This document shows, piece after piece, positions 37,313 through 45,992 of a stretch of 64,000 nt of DNA (position 1 is its first letter; the number at the start of each line of letters is the position of its first letter). Origin of the DNA: Bradyrhizobium sp. MOS002 (lineage in GTDB: Bacteria > Pseudomonadota > Alphaproteobacteria > Rhizobiales > Xanthobacteraceae); assembly GCF_003020115.1 (NCBI RefSeq), contig NZ_PYFX01000003.1:434001-498000 (forward strand), in the 5' to 3' direction. The notes under the pieces were generated by a model. The model ran no database searches, was not told the DNA's origin, and saw only the letters and a program-made list of their open reading frames with translations. A program made the translations under genes and the position numbers.

Positions 37313-40102
37313 TTACCCCGTATTCCTCAGCCCTGCCGAAATGCCGTTGATCGTCAGCTGAATCCCGCGCAGCACCTGTTCGTCCGGGTTCTGCGCGCGG
37401 TGCTCTTTCAGCAGCTCGACCTGCACGTGGTTGAGCGGGTCGAGATAGGGGAAGCGGTGGCGCACCGAGCGCTCCAGTAGCGGGTTGCCTTGCAGCAGAC
37501 GGTCCTGGCCCATGATGTCCAGCAGCGTCTCGATGCAAGAATGCCATTCGCGGCGGATGCGGCCGAAGATTTTTTCACGCAAGGCTTCGTCCGGCACGAG
37601 CTCGGCATAGCGCGAGGCGATCGCGATCGAGCTCTTAGCCAGCACCATGTCCATGTTCGACAACAGCATGCGGAAGAACGGCCATTCCTTGTAGAGCTCC
37701 TTGAGGAACGGCATGCCCTTGTCGGGATGCTCCGCGATCCACTGCTCGACGGCGCTGCCAAAGCCGTACCAGCCGGGCAGCATCAGGCGGCATTGCGCCC
37801 AGGAGAACACCCAGGGGATCGCCCGCAAATCCTCGATCGCCCGGGTCTTCTTGCGCGAGGCCGGACGGCTGCCGATATTCAGCGTCGCGATTTCGTTGAT
37901 GACGGTGGACGCCCAGAAATAATCGACGAAGCCGTCGGTCTCGTAGACGAGACCGCGATAGGCCTTGAAGGCGAGACTTGAAAGCTCGTCCATCGCGGTC
38001 AGGTATTCGCGCCGCGGCGCGCTCTGGCGCGGATGCAGGAGGCTCGCTTCCAGCGTCGCGGCGGCCAGGATCTCGAGATTGTTGCGGCCGACTTCGGCGT
38101 TGGAATATTTCGACGAGATGATCTCGCCCTGCTCGGTGATGCGGATCTGGCCGTTCACCGCGCCGCCCGGCTGGGCGATGATGGCGTCATAGCTCGGTCC
38201 GCCGCCGCGGCCGACCGAACCGCCGCGGCCGTGGAACAGACGCAGCCGCACGCCATGGCGCTCGAACACGTCGACGAGGCCGATCTCGGCCTTGTAGAGC
38301 TCCCAGCCCGAAGTGACGAAGCCGCCGTCCTTGTTCGAGTCCGAATAGCCCAGCATGACCTCCTGCACGCCGCGGCGGCTGTCGACCAGGCGGCGGTAAT
38401 CATGCAGCGAGAGCATGCGGTCCATGATGGCGCTGGAGGCCTGCAAATCCTCGATGGTCTCGAACAGCGGCACGACGTTGATGGCGCTGCGGCCGGAGGG
38501 ATGGACGAGACCGACCTCCTTCAGGAGCACCGCGACCTCGAGCATGTCAGACATGCCCTTGCACATCGAGATGATGCATTGGGGAATGGCGTCCGAGCCG
38601 AACTTCGCATGCGCCTCCGCGGCGGCATGGAAGACGTTGAGCTCGCCCATCGTCTCGTCGCTGTACTTGACGAACGGCGACACCAGCGAGCGCGTCGAGC
38701 GCAGCTCGTTGGTGAGCAGGGAGATGCGCGCGTCCTCGCCGAGCGCGAGATAGGACATCCCGGGGTTGGCGGCGTCCATCAGCTCGGCGATGGTGCGCTC
38801 GTGCACCGCCGAGTTCTGGCGGATGTCGAGCCGGGCCAGATGGAAGCCGAAGCAGTCCACCGCACGCCGCAGCAGCCGGAGCCGGCCGCGGGCGATGACG
38901 CCGGCATTGTTGGAGATCAGCGAGCGGTGCAGCACGTCGAGATCGGCCTTGAACTCCCCGACGGTGTCATACGGCGCGCCCTTGCCGACCGGCCGGCGCG
39001 TGATCTCGACCTGAAGCATTTCGGCCGTGGCGGTGAGGCGCGCATAGATGCCCGAGACCGCGAGGCGATAAGGCTCGCCGCTCCGGTGCGGCGAGGTATC
39101 GGGCGAGCGCTCCGCCAGCGTGCGCAGCTCCTCGGACACGTCGGCGAGATGCGCTGCGATCGACAGCTCGGAGCCGAGCACGTGCAGCTCATTGAGATAG
39201 AATTGCATCACCCGGCTCGACTGCAGCCGCAGCGTGCCGCGCATGACGTCGGCGGTGACGAAGGGATTGCCGTCGCGATCGCCGCCGATCCAGCTGCCCA
39301 TGCGCAGGAACGAGGCGAGTTCGCCGGCCGCCTGCTCACCGCCCTCCTCCAGCCGGTCCTCCAGCGCGTTGACCAGCCGCGGCACCTCGCGGAGAAACGT
39401 GTAATCGTAGAACGACAGGCCGTTGGCGACCTCGTCGAGCACGGTGAGCTTGGTCCGGCGCAAGAGATTGGTCTGCCACAGCGTCAGCACCTCGCGGCGG
39501 AGCTGCTCGTCGCTGGCGGCGGCCTCCTCCGCCGTCAGCGCGACGCGCTCGCGACGATCGAGCAGGGCTGCGACCTCCATCTCGCGGTCCATCGTGCTCT
39601 TGCGGCGGACCTCGGTCGGATGCGCGGTCAGCACCGGGCTGACCAGCGCGCTCTTGAAAAAGTTGCGCAGGGCGTCGGCACCGATGCCCGCCGCCCTGGC
39701 ATGAGCGAGCGTCTCGGCCAGCACGCCGGAGCCGCCGCCCTTGTTGGCGCGCATCTGGCGGATGTTGTTCTGGTCCTCGGCGATGTTGGCGAGGTGGGAG
39801 AAATAGCTGAAGGCGCGGACGATGCGCACCGTCTCCGAGGTCGACATGCTGTCGAGGATCTGCTCGAGCTCGCGGCGGGCGAGCCGGTCCTCATCGCGGT
39901 GGAACCGGATCGAGGTCTGCCGGATGCGCTCGACCAGGTCGAACAAATCGGCGCCCTCCTGGTCGCGCACGGTGTCGCCAAGGATGCGCCCGAGCAGGCG
40001 GATGTCGTCCCGCAGCCGCACATCCGCCTCCAGCGCCTGGACATCCTCGGGGCGGTTGGGGCGAGGCTCAGTAGCGTCGGATGGTAATGTCTGGAGGGAC
40101 AT
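37313..40102 (-). CDS. ppc: Phosphoenolpyruvate carboxylase
   Basis: 929 residues, full length. Makes oxaloacetate from PEP and bicarbonate, feeding the TCA cycle. Catalytic His161 is in [13 protein letters not shown]; the second motif [14 protein letters not shown] and the C-terminal signature [12 protein letters not shown] are intact. In rhizobia the enzyme supports growth on sugars and amino-acid synthesis. No signal peptide. Monocistronic; the region upstream (about 1 kb) holds only repeats. Confidence 0.97.
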   Translation of the reverse strand: MSLQTLPSDATEPRPNRPEDVQALEADVRLRDDIRLLGRILGDTVRDQEGADLFDLVERIRQTSIRFHRDEDRLARRELEQILDSMSTSETVRIVRAFSYFSHLANIAEDQNNIRQMRANKGGGSGVLAETLAHARAAGIGADALRNFFKSALVSPVLTAHPTEVRRKSTMDREMEVAALLDRRERVALTAEEAAASDEQLRREVLTLWQTNLLRRTKLTVLDEVANGLSFYDYTFLREVPRLVNALEDRLEEGGEQAAGELASFLRMGSWIGGDRDGNPFVTADVMRGTLRLQSSRVMQFYLNELHVLGSELSIAAHLADVSEELRTLAERSPDTSPHRSGEPYRLAVSGIYARLTATAEMLQVEITRRPVGKGAPYDTVGEFKADLDVLHRSLISNNAGVIARGRLRLLRRAVDCFGFHLARLDIRQNSAVHERTIAELMDAANPGMSYLALGEDARISLLTNELRSTRSLVSPFVKYSDETMGELNVFHAAAEAHAKFGSDAIPQCIISMCKGMSDMLEVAVLLKEVGLVHPSGRSAINVVPLFETIEDLQASSAIMDRMLSLHDYRRLVDSRRGVQEVMLGYSDSNKDGGFVTSGWELYKAEIGLVDVFERHGVRLRLFHGRGGSVGRGGGPSYDAIIAQPGGAVNGQIRITEQGEIISSKYSNAEVGRNNLEILAAATLEASLLHPRQSAPRREYLTAMDELSSLAFKAYRGLVYETDGFVDYFWASTVINEIATLNIGSRPASRKKTRAIEDLRAIPWVFSWAQCRLMLPGWYGFGSAVEQWIAEHPDKGMPFLKELYKEWPFFRMLLSNMDMVLAKSSIAIASRYAELVPDEALREKIFGRIRREWHSCIETLLDIMGQDRLLQGNPLLERSVRHRFPYLDPLNHVQVELLKEHRAQNPDEQVLRGIQLTINGISAGLRNTG

Positions 40103-40217
40103 GGCTCGCTCCCCTGGTTCGAGCTCGCTTGACTGCCCGGCTCAGCCGAGTGTGCGATATTTTTCTGCCGCAGTGCAAGGTGAACTTGGTGGCGGCGCAC
40201 ACTAGGGGCAATGGTTT

Positions 40218-40373
40218 CGTGCCCCGGACGCAGCGCAGGCGCGCCGCGTCTTCGCGGCGTGATGCGCTGCAGAGCCGGGGCCAGCTGAGAGCCCGGCGTT
40301 GATCCGCTTCAGGGTCCCGGCTCTGCGCAGCAGCGCTGGCGCGTTGCAGCGCGTCCGGGACACGAGTCCTCGC
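40218..40373. repeat. Palindromic intergenic element, family E
   Basis: Starts GTGCCCCGGACGCAGCGCAG and ends GCGTCCGGGACACGAG, with an inner CAGAGCCGGGG/CCCGGCTCTG pairing. Related to 19980-20097 and 59441-59573. Confidence 0.7.
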
Positions 40374-40375
40374 GA

Positions 40376-40930
40376 TAAACATGCCTTCGCGATCTCGCGG
40401 CGCGAGCGCCCGAGCTTTGCTGTCCGTTTCGCCCTCATCGAGAAGAAAGGGCGCAGGGAAGGCCGGGCGCCGGCTGGCACCCAGGGTCCGCACGCGAAAA
40501 ACGCACGCGGGGGTGACCACAGGTGATGCCGGAACAGCCGGCCTTCCCTGCGCAATGGTTTTACGGCTTATGGCGCGCTCTCCCCGGGGAGCGATGCACT
40601 ATTGCCCCCGTCGCCTTGCGGATGATCGATGCACGCACCGGGTCGGGCCGCACATCCCCGCAAGCCTTGACGCACAGACCCCGGGCGTCAGGACCACACG
40701 CTTTTGCCGTCCGCGGACGTCCCTCCCCGGACATCCGGAAGCTCGCGCGTGCTCGCCCCCGAAGCCGAAAAGAAACGCTGTGACCGCGCCGGGTCGTTCG
40801 CGCGGATCGCGATGGCTCACGGGGGTCGCCCGCCCTGCCACCTCGTCCCACGCCGGCGCTGCCGCGTCCATCGCATCCCGGCTCACGTATCGTGACGATC
40901 GCGAAACGCCCTTTTTAGCGGGCCGGGATA
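40376..40930. repeat. Long interspersed repeat-like segment, non-coding
   Basis: From memory, sequences like AAGGGCGCAGGGAAGGCCGGGCGCCGG followed by GCCTTCCCTGCGCAATGG recur many times in Bradyrhizobium genomes, where gene finders call short hypothetical proteins from them. Here the two parts GGGCGCAGGGAAGGCCGG and CCGGCCTTCCCTGCGC form an inverted repeat. The copy number cannot be checked in this window. I treat the ORFs inside (such as 40381-40977) as spurious. Confidence 0.4.
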
Positions 40931-41095
40931 GAGTGCGGTTTAACCGAAGAGCTGAATTCGGTCAATCAGAATATTAGAGCACAGATCGATTGACCTTCAT
41001 GTGGCGTGTTTTGCCCGTCGGGCAACGCGAGGAATCGTGGGCGGAAGCGTTGACTGAGCGCCCGCCCAACTCCGATCTCGGGACAATAGTGGCGC

Positions 41096-41344
41096 TTACC
41101 AGTGGTGATGGTGCCGCCAGCCATAGTGATGGCCTCGGCCTCTGCCCCAGCCGTAATGATGACCACGGCCGCCGTGATGACCCCACCCGTGGCCACCGCC
41201 ATGTCCGTGGCCGCCCTTGACCTCGATGGTGTCAGTCTGGGACGCGCCCAGTGCGTCCGGCTTGGCAACGGGCATCGCCGAAGAAGATGTGGGTGTTAAA
41301 GCAACGGCTACCGCCGCAAAGCCGACCAAGCAAAGCCACTTCAT
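41096..41344 (-). CDS. His/Gly-rich small secreted protein
   Basis: 82 residues. An N-terminal signal peptide (MKWLCLVGFAAVAVALTPTSSSA, cleaved around 23) precedes a short linker and a tail made of Gly, His, Trp, Tyr and Arg: two HHYGW units and a terminal HHHHW. Such tails bind Ni, Cu, Zn or Co; the role could be metal buffering in the periplasm. GGGAGG stands before ATG 41344; the longer frame lacks a signal at its start. No domain family recognised. Confidence 0.65.
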   Translation of the reverse strand: MKWLCLVGFAAVAVALTPTSSSAMPVAKPDALGASQTDTIEVKGGHGHGGGHGWGHHGGRGHHYGWGRGRGHHYGWRHHHHW

Positions 41345-41500
41345 GCAATCGCCTCCCGATAAGAATGAGCCAAGGGCAAGCCAGCCGCGGCACATTCCGC
41401 GTTCGCTCCCGCTCGTCAACAATGAGGGCGGGAAAAAGTTGCAATGAATGTGATGCCTTGCGGAGGGGCATGATTCCTATGCCACGTTGAAGCAGCACGC

Positions 41501-41587
41501 GTAGGATGGGTTGAGCCCTTGCGAAACCCATCATGCTCCGTCATCGGCGGACGGTATGATGGGTTTCGCTGACGCTCTACCCATCCT
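41501..41587. repeat. Palindromic intergenic element, family G variant
   Basis: GTAGGATGGGTTGAGC...GCGAAACCCATCATGC pairs with ATGATGGGTTTCGC...GCTCTACCCATCC. Related in plan to 42254-42322 and 53277-53357. Confidence 0.65.
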
Positions 41588-41603
41588 CCGGGCTGAGCAA
41601 GCG

Positions 41604-41739
41604 CCTCGTCCTTCGAGACGATCGCTTCGCGGTATCCTCAGGATGAGGCTGAGCTACGTCGGGATTCGTTAAAGGTGCAACCACGTGTTCCGCCCTCATC
41701 CTGAGGGCCCGCCAACGGCGGGCGTCTCGAAGGATGTGC
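41604..41739. repeat. Palindromic intergenic element, family C
   Basis: Begins CCTCGTCCTTCGAGACGATC and ends GGCGGGCGTCTCGAAGGATG, with inner CCTCAGGATGAGG and CCTCATCCTGAGG. Close copy of 3001-3136. Confidence 0.75.
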
Positions 41740-41761
41740 CGCGGGGACGTTTGCGAGTCTC

Positions 41762-42166
41762 CTAAGCCGGCACGATCACCTTGCCGATCGGCCAGAGCGC
41801 GATGCCCGCGAGCTTCAGATGAGCCCAGGCGAAGGGGATGCCGATGATGGTGATCGCGAGGGCCAGGGCGGTGAGGAGGTGGCCGAGCGCCAGCCACCAG
41901 CCGGCGAGCACGAACCAGATGATGTTGCCGATCACCCCGAGCGGGCCGGTGCCGATATCGCTCATGCCGGTGACATCATAGCGGTTGACCGCCCGCGAGC
42001 CGAACGGCATCAGCGTGTAGACGGCGATGTTGAACGCCGCCCGCGCCCAGGGCAGACCGATGATGGTGACGGCCATGATGACCGCGGCCACCAGCCAGCC
42101 GAACGCCATCCAGGCGCCGCCGATGAGTATCCAGAGCAGGTTGAGCAGGATGGAAACGGGAGCCAT
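41762..42166 (-). CDS. YccF family integral membrane protein
   Basis: 134 residues, consisting of two similar YccF units (about 1-60 and 75-130), each beginning with a hydrophobic helix (ILLNLLWILIGGAWMAFGW and GNIIWFVLAGWWLALGHLL) and ending TIIG(L/I)P(W/F)A. Probably four membrane segments in the inner membrane; function unknown. ATG 42166 is chosen since the family starts at this hydrophobic segment; a longer frame is not supported. Confidence 0.87.
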   Translation of the reverse strand: MAPVSILLNLLWILIGGAWMAFGWLVAAVIMAVTIIGLPWARAAFNIAVYTLMPFGSRAVNRYDVTGMSDIGTGPLGVIGNIIWFVLAGWWLALGHLLTALALAITIIGIPFAWAHLKLAGIALWPIGKVIVPA

Positions 42167-42253
42167 GGGATGATCCGTGAGACGTGATCCCGTGAGTATA
42201 GCACGATGAGCGAGGTTGCGGTCCATGAAGCCGCTCACGAATTCGCGGGCTCG

Positions 42254-42322
42254 TGTAGCCGGGATGAGCGAAGCGACATCCGGGTCTTATTATCCCGGTA
42301 TCGCTTCGCTCACCCGGGCTAC
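42254..42322. repeat. Palindromic intergenic element, family G
   Basis: GTAGCCGGGATGAGCGAAGC pairs with GCTTCGCTCACCCGGGCTAC around a TTATTA loop. It sits between acyl-CoA ligase and YccF genes. Confidence 0.72.
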
Positions 42323-42327
42323 GCACG

Positions 42328-43872
42328 TCAGATCTTCCGCCCCGCCTGCTCCCAATAGGGATCGCGCAGGCGGCGCTTGAAGATCTTGCCGGAATCTTCG
42401 CGCGGCAGCCCGGCCCGGATCTCGATGTGCTTTGGGACCTTGTAGTCGGCGAGTGACGCCTTCAGTCGCTTACGAATATCGGTGGCATCCAGCGTAACGT
42501 CGGCCTGCGGCTCGACCACCGCCATCAGCGCTTCGCCGAATTCGGCATCGGGGATGCCGAACACCGCGCAATCATGCACGCCGGGCACCGCATGCAGCAC
42601 GGATTCGATCTCGGCCGGATAGATGTTGACGCCGCCCGAGATCACCATGTCGCGCTTGCGATCGCAGATGAAGACGTAGCCCTCTTCGTCGATATAGCCG
42701 ACATCGCCCGAGGTGATGAAGCCGTCGCGATCGATCTCGGCGCGTTTCTCCGGCTTGTTGTGGTAGGTGAAATCGGCCATTCCGGCCATGCGCGAGTAGA
42801 TCTCGCCGATCTCGCCCACGCCGAGCACGCGTCCGTCCTCGCCGATGAAGCGCAGCTCGGCGCCGGGCGAAATCTTGCCGACGGTGCCGGGCTTCCTCAG
42901 CGCGTCCTCGGAGGTCGCGAAGGTGACGGCGCTGGATTCGGTCGAGCCGTAGAATTCATAGATCACCGCCCCCCACCATTCGATCATGGCTCGCTTGACG
43001 TCCGCCGGACAGGGTGCTGCGGCATGGATGATATGGCGCAGCGAGGAGACGTCGTATTGCTTGCGCACGTTCTCCGGCAGCTTCATCAAGCGGATGAACA
43101 TGGTCGGCACCATGAAGATGGTGTCGATTTTGTAGCGCTCGATCAGCTCGAGAAATTCCTCGGCCTCGAACCGTGGCATCAGCACAAGTGCACCGCCGAG
43201 TTTTCCCGCGCGGATGCCGAACGAGTTCGGCGCGGAATGATAGAGTGGACCCGGCAGGATCGTGCGGGCACCGGGCTTCAGGCCGTAGATCATCGCGCGC
43301 ATGCGTTCGCCGGCAGCCGCCTGTTCCGGCGTCGGCGCATTGCGCCGTACGCCCTTGGGATGGCCTGTCGTGCCCGAGGTGTAGATCATGTTCGTGGGCT
43401 GCGGCACGATCGGGCCGTCATAGCGCTGGAATGCCGCGAGCCATGACTCGAAATCGATCGCGAAGTCCGGCGTCTTCAGATGATCGGGATCGATTCTGTA
43501 GCTGGACAGGATCTCCGGCGGCGTCGGCACGCTGAGCACGGTGACGCCTTTCGGGATCGCATCGCGCAAGGCATGCAGCATGTCGGCATGGCCGATCAGC
43601 ACGGAGGTGCCGGTGTCGTTCAGGATGTAGGTGATCTCTTCCGGCTTGAAGTGCCAGTTGATCGGTACGCCGTAGGCGCCCAGCCGCATCGTGGCATAGG
43701 CGGCTTCCAGAAAAGCGATATCGTTGCGCATCAGCATGCAGACGCAATCGCCCTGGCGGACGCCGAGCTTGCTGAGGCCGGCGGCGATGCGGTCGACACG
43801 ATCAGCGATCTCGGCATGGGAGCGGCTGCGCTCGCCGGAGACGATGCCGAGGAAATTTGAGGTTTCGCTCAT
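42328..43872 (-). CDS. Acyl-CoA synthetase (AMP-forming), class I adenylate-forming enzyme
   Basis: 514 residues. The ATP/AMP motif YTSGTTGHPKGV, the A5 motif YEFYGSTESS, the A7-A8 region TSGDVGYIDEEGYVFICDRKRDM and the C-terminal catalytic Lys (DSGKIFKRRLR) are present. It activates a carboxylic acid to its CoA thioester via an acyl-adenylate. Substrate class (bile-acid/crotonobetaine-like or short aromatic acid) is open. The crotonase gene upstream is on the same strand, separated by a family C relict. Confidence 0.9.
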   Translation of the reverse strand: MSETSNFLGIVSGERSRSHAEIADRVDRIAAGLSKLGVRQGDCVCMLMRNDIAFLEAAYATMRLGAYGVPINWHFKPEEITYILNDTGTSVLIGHADMLHALRDAIPKGVTVLSVPTPPEILSSYRIDPDHLKTPDFAIDFESWLAAFQRYDGPIVPQPTNMIYTSGTTGHPKGVRRNAPTPEQAAAGERMRAMIYGLKPGARTILPGPLYHSAPNSFGIRAGKLGGALVLMPRFEAEEFLELIERYKIDTIFMVPTMFIRLMKLPENVRKQYDVSSLRHIIHAAAPCPADVKRAMIEWWGAVIYEFYGSTESSAVTFATSEDALRKPGTVGKISPGAELRFIGEDGRVLGVGEIGEIYSRMAGMADFTYHNKPEKRAEIDRDGFITSGDVGYIDEEGYVFICDRKRDMVISGGVNIYPAEIESVLHAVPGVHDCAVFGIPDAEFGEALMAVVEPQADVTLDATDIRKRLKASLADYKVPKHIEIRAGLPREDSGKIFKRRLRDPYWEQAGRKI

Positions 43873-43897
43873 TTGTTTTTCTTTGTTGTTCGAAGAT

Positions 43898-43992
43898 GTC
43901 CCTCATGGTGAGGAGGTGCAAAGCGCCGTGTCGAACCATGAAGGCCCGTGGCCGATCCCTCGAGACGCCGCTTCGCTGCTCCTCGGGATGAG
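43898..43992. repeat. Palindromic intergenic element, family C relict
   Basis: CCCTCATGGTGAGGAGG and a reverse part CGAGACGCCGCTTCGCTGCTCCTCGGGATGAGG resemble the family C elements, with arms decayed. Confidence 0.5.
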
Positions 43993-43999
43993 GTCTGCG

Positions 44000-44809
44000 C
44001 TAATCCGCAAACTTGGGCGCGCGCTTCTCCAGGTTTGCACGCACCGCCTCGGTCTGGTTCGCACTGCCGATCAGCTTCTGCTGCTCGACGGACTCGGCGA
44101 GCAGTGCGGGGCCCGGATCGACCGAGAGATTGTTGAGCAGGCGTTTTGCGGCGCGGATCGCATCGGGACTCTTGCCGGCGATCTCGCGCGCGACGTCGAG
44201 CGCGGTAGCGCGCGGGTCGTCGCAGATGCGCGTGGCAAGACCGTAGGCCATCGCCTCCTGCGCCGAGAAGATGCGGCCGGTGTAGGTGAGATCCCGCAGA
44301 ATGTCGTCACGCACGAGCGAGGCCAGGATCGGCGTGCCCGCCATGTCCGGCACCAGCCCCCATTTGATTTCCATCACCGACATTCGCGCATCGGGGGTGA
44401 GGAAGCGCATGTCGGCGCCGAGCGCGAGCTGGAAGCCGCCGCCGAAGGCGACGCCCTGGATCGCGGCGATCACCGGCACCGGAAGCTGGCGCCAGCCCCA
44501 CACCGCCTGTTGCGCAAAATTCGCCTGGCCGTACGTACGCGCTGTGAGATCGCGATTTTCGCCACCCGGAATTCCGTTGCCGCCCTTCTCCTTCATGGCG
44601 GCAAAACGCCCCATGTCGAGACCGGCGCAGAAAGCGCGGCCTTCGCCCGACAGCACGACGACGCGCACGCTCTTGTCCTTTGCAAGCCGCTCGGTTGCAG
44701 CGACAAGGGCCTCGAACATGGCTTGATCCAGCGCATTCATCTTGTCCGCGCGCACCAGCCGAACATCGGCGACGCCTTCCGAGATCGAGATCGAGACGCG
44801 CTCTTCCAT
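44000..44809 (-). CDS. Crotonase family protein, dienoyl-CoA isomerase-like
   Basis: 269 residues. Oxyanion-hole segments FCAGLDMG and AAIQGVAFGGGFQLALG are intact. The acidic pair in VMEIKWGLVPDMAGT (Glu and Asp) matches delta3,5-delta2,4-dienoyl-CoA isomerases, which move double bonds of unsaturated acyl-CoA, more than simple hydratases. It is transcribed divergently from a 2,4-dienoyl-CoA reductase, which supports an auxiliary role in unsaturated fatty-acid oxidation. Confidence 0.82.
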   Translation of the reverse strand: MEERVSISISEGVADVRLVRADKMNALDQAMFEALVAATERLAKDKSVRVVVLSGEGRAFCAGLDMGRFAAMKEKGGNGIPGGENRDLTARTYGQANFAQQAVWGWRQLPVPVIAAIQGVAFGGGFQLALGADMRFLTPDARMSVMEIKWGLVPDMAGTPILASLVRDDILRDLTYTGRIFSAQEAMAYGLATRICDDPRATALDVAREIAGKSPDAIRAAKRLLNNLSVDPGPALLAESVEQQKLIGSANQTEAVRANLEKRAPKFAD

Positions 44810-44881
44810 GGATCAATTCTCCCGTGGTTCCCGGCTGTTCTTGTTCGGTGCCGCTTTACAGGACGACGGCGGCCGGATTTA

Positions 44882-44899
44882 GTCAATCGATCAATTAAC
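44882..44899. promoter_or_regulatory. Imperfect 18-bp dyad in crotonase / dienoyl-CoA reductase promoter region
   Basis: GTCAATCGATCAATTAAC is symmetric at seven of nine base pairs, with a central GAT-C core. It lies 73 bases from the crotonase ATG and 27 from the reductase ATG, so it could repress both. It is reminiscent of TetR-family fatty-acid regulators, but no regulator gene is adjacent. Confidence 0.3.
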
Positions 44900-44925
44900 C
44901 GACAATCGCGACGGGGGAAACAGCC

Positions 44926-45798
44926 ATGTTCAAGGAAAATCTTCTGGCGGGACGGCGCATCCTCGTGACCGGCGGCGGCACCGGGCTTGGCAAGTCGATG
45001 GCGGCGCGCTTCCTCCAGCTCGGCGCCGAGGTACACATCTGCGGCCGGCGCAAGATCGTCTGCGACGAGACCGCCACCGAGCTGATGGCCGAGTATGGCG
45101 GCCGCGTGAGCAGCCACGGCGTCGACATCCGCAACGCGCTCGCGGTCGAGGAGATGATCGAGACCATCTTTCGCGACGGCCCCCTCACCGACCTCATCAA
45201 CAACGCCGCCGGCAATTTCATCTCGCGTACCGAAGAGCTGTCGCCGCGCGGCTTCGACGCCGTCGCCAACATCGTCATGCACGGCACGTTCTACGTGACG
45301 CATGCGGTCGGCAAGCGCTGGATCGCGTTGAAGCAGCCCGGCAACGTCGTCTCGATCACCACGACCTGGGTGCGCAACGGCTCGCCTTACGTGGTGCCGT
45401 CGGCGATGAGCAAGTCGGCGATTCACGCCATGACGATGTCGCTCGCGACCGAATGGGGCCGCTATGGCATCCGGCTGAACACGATCGCGCCGGGCGAGAT
45501 CCCGACCGAGGGCATGAGCAAGCGCATCAAGCCCGGCGACGAAGCCGGTGCACGCACCAAGGCGATGAATCCGATGGGCCGCGTCGGCACCATGGAGGAG
45601 TTGCAGAACGTCGCCGTGTTCCTGATCTCCGGCGGCTGCGACTGGATCAGCGGCGAGACCATCGCCATGGACGGCGCCCAGGCGCTCGCGATGGGCGGCA
45701 ATTTCTACCAGCTCCGCGACTGGAGCGACGAGGACTGGAAAACCGCGCGCGAAAGCATCATGGCGCAGAACGAAAAGGACCGGGCGAAGCGGGGGTGA
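44926..45798 (+). CDS. 2,4-dienoyl-CoA reductase, SDR type
   Basis: 290 residues. SDR nucleotide motif TGGGTGLGKSMA and the NNAAGNFIS signature of the DECR branch. In place of the usual Tyr-X3-Lys it has VVPSAMSKSAIH, i.e. Ser instead of Tyr with Lys retained, as in mammalian DECR1. It reduces 2,4-dienoyl-CoA with NADPH so that polyunsaturated or conjugated chains can continue beta-oxidation. The acyl-CoA ligase that follows is separated by a small repeat. Confidence 0.88.
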   Translation: MFKENLLAGRRILVTGGGTGLGKSMAARFLQLGAEVHICGRRKIVCDETATELMAEYGGRVSSHGVDIRNALAVEEMIETIFRDGPLTDLINNAAGNFISRTEELSPRGFDAVANIVMHGTFYVTHAVGKRWIALKQPGNVVSITTTWVRNGSPYVVPSAMSKSAIHAMTMSLATEWGRYGIRLNTIAPGEIPTEGMSKRIKPGDEAGARTKAMNPMGRVGTMEELQNVAVFLISGGCDWISGETIAMDGAQALAMGGNFYQLRDWSDEDWKTARESIMAQNEKDRAKRG

Positions 45799-45840
45799 TC
45801 TCTTTGTAACGGGAGGCCTGAAGACGTCGTTCCACACTCC

Positions 45841-45890
45841 GTCGTCGTCCCGGCCCCCGTGCGCAATTGCGCACTAGGCCGGGACGACGT
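45841..45890. repeat. Palindromic intergenic element, short family D
   Basis: GTCGTCGTCCCGGCC pairs with GGCCGGGACGACG; the centre holds the perfect palindrome GTGCGCAATTGCGCAC. Confidence 0.7.
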
Positions 45891-45992
45891 TGTTGAGATA
45901 GCGACGCCTCACTTCCCCCTCCCGCCATCTTGTCATCACCCACGGATGACGCCACACTCCGCGGCATAAAAACAAAACGTCACGGGAGAAAC

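Larger units (their letters stand above)
40103..41095. other. 993-bp region without a convincing gene, between ppc and the His-rich peptide gene
   Basis: Holds, in order, the ppc upstream region, a family E palindrome (40218-40373), a repeat-like segment of about 550 bp (40376-40930), and about 160 bp of AT-richer sequence near the end of the His-rich gene. Several ORFs of 60-200 codons cross the segment in different frames, but none shows a conserved domain or ribosome-binding site. Confidence 0.6.
41345..41761. other. 417-bp intergenic region with two palindromic elements
   Basis: The first about 155 bp is the upstream region of the His-rich gene on the minus strand. The remainder holds a family G variant (41501-41587) and a family C element (41604-41739). 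No gene seen. Confidence 0.6.

Noticed and set aside
38033..40087. 684-codon open frame antisense to ppc
   Set aside because: The minus strand encodes an unmistakable PEP carboxylase; the antisense product has no recognisable family.
40381..40977. 198-codon ORF in the region upstream of ppc
   Set aside because: Lies in a repeat-like segment; other frames there are equally open, no ribosome-binding site or domain.
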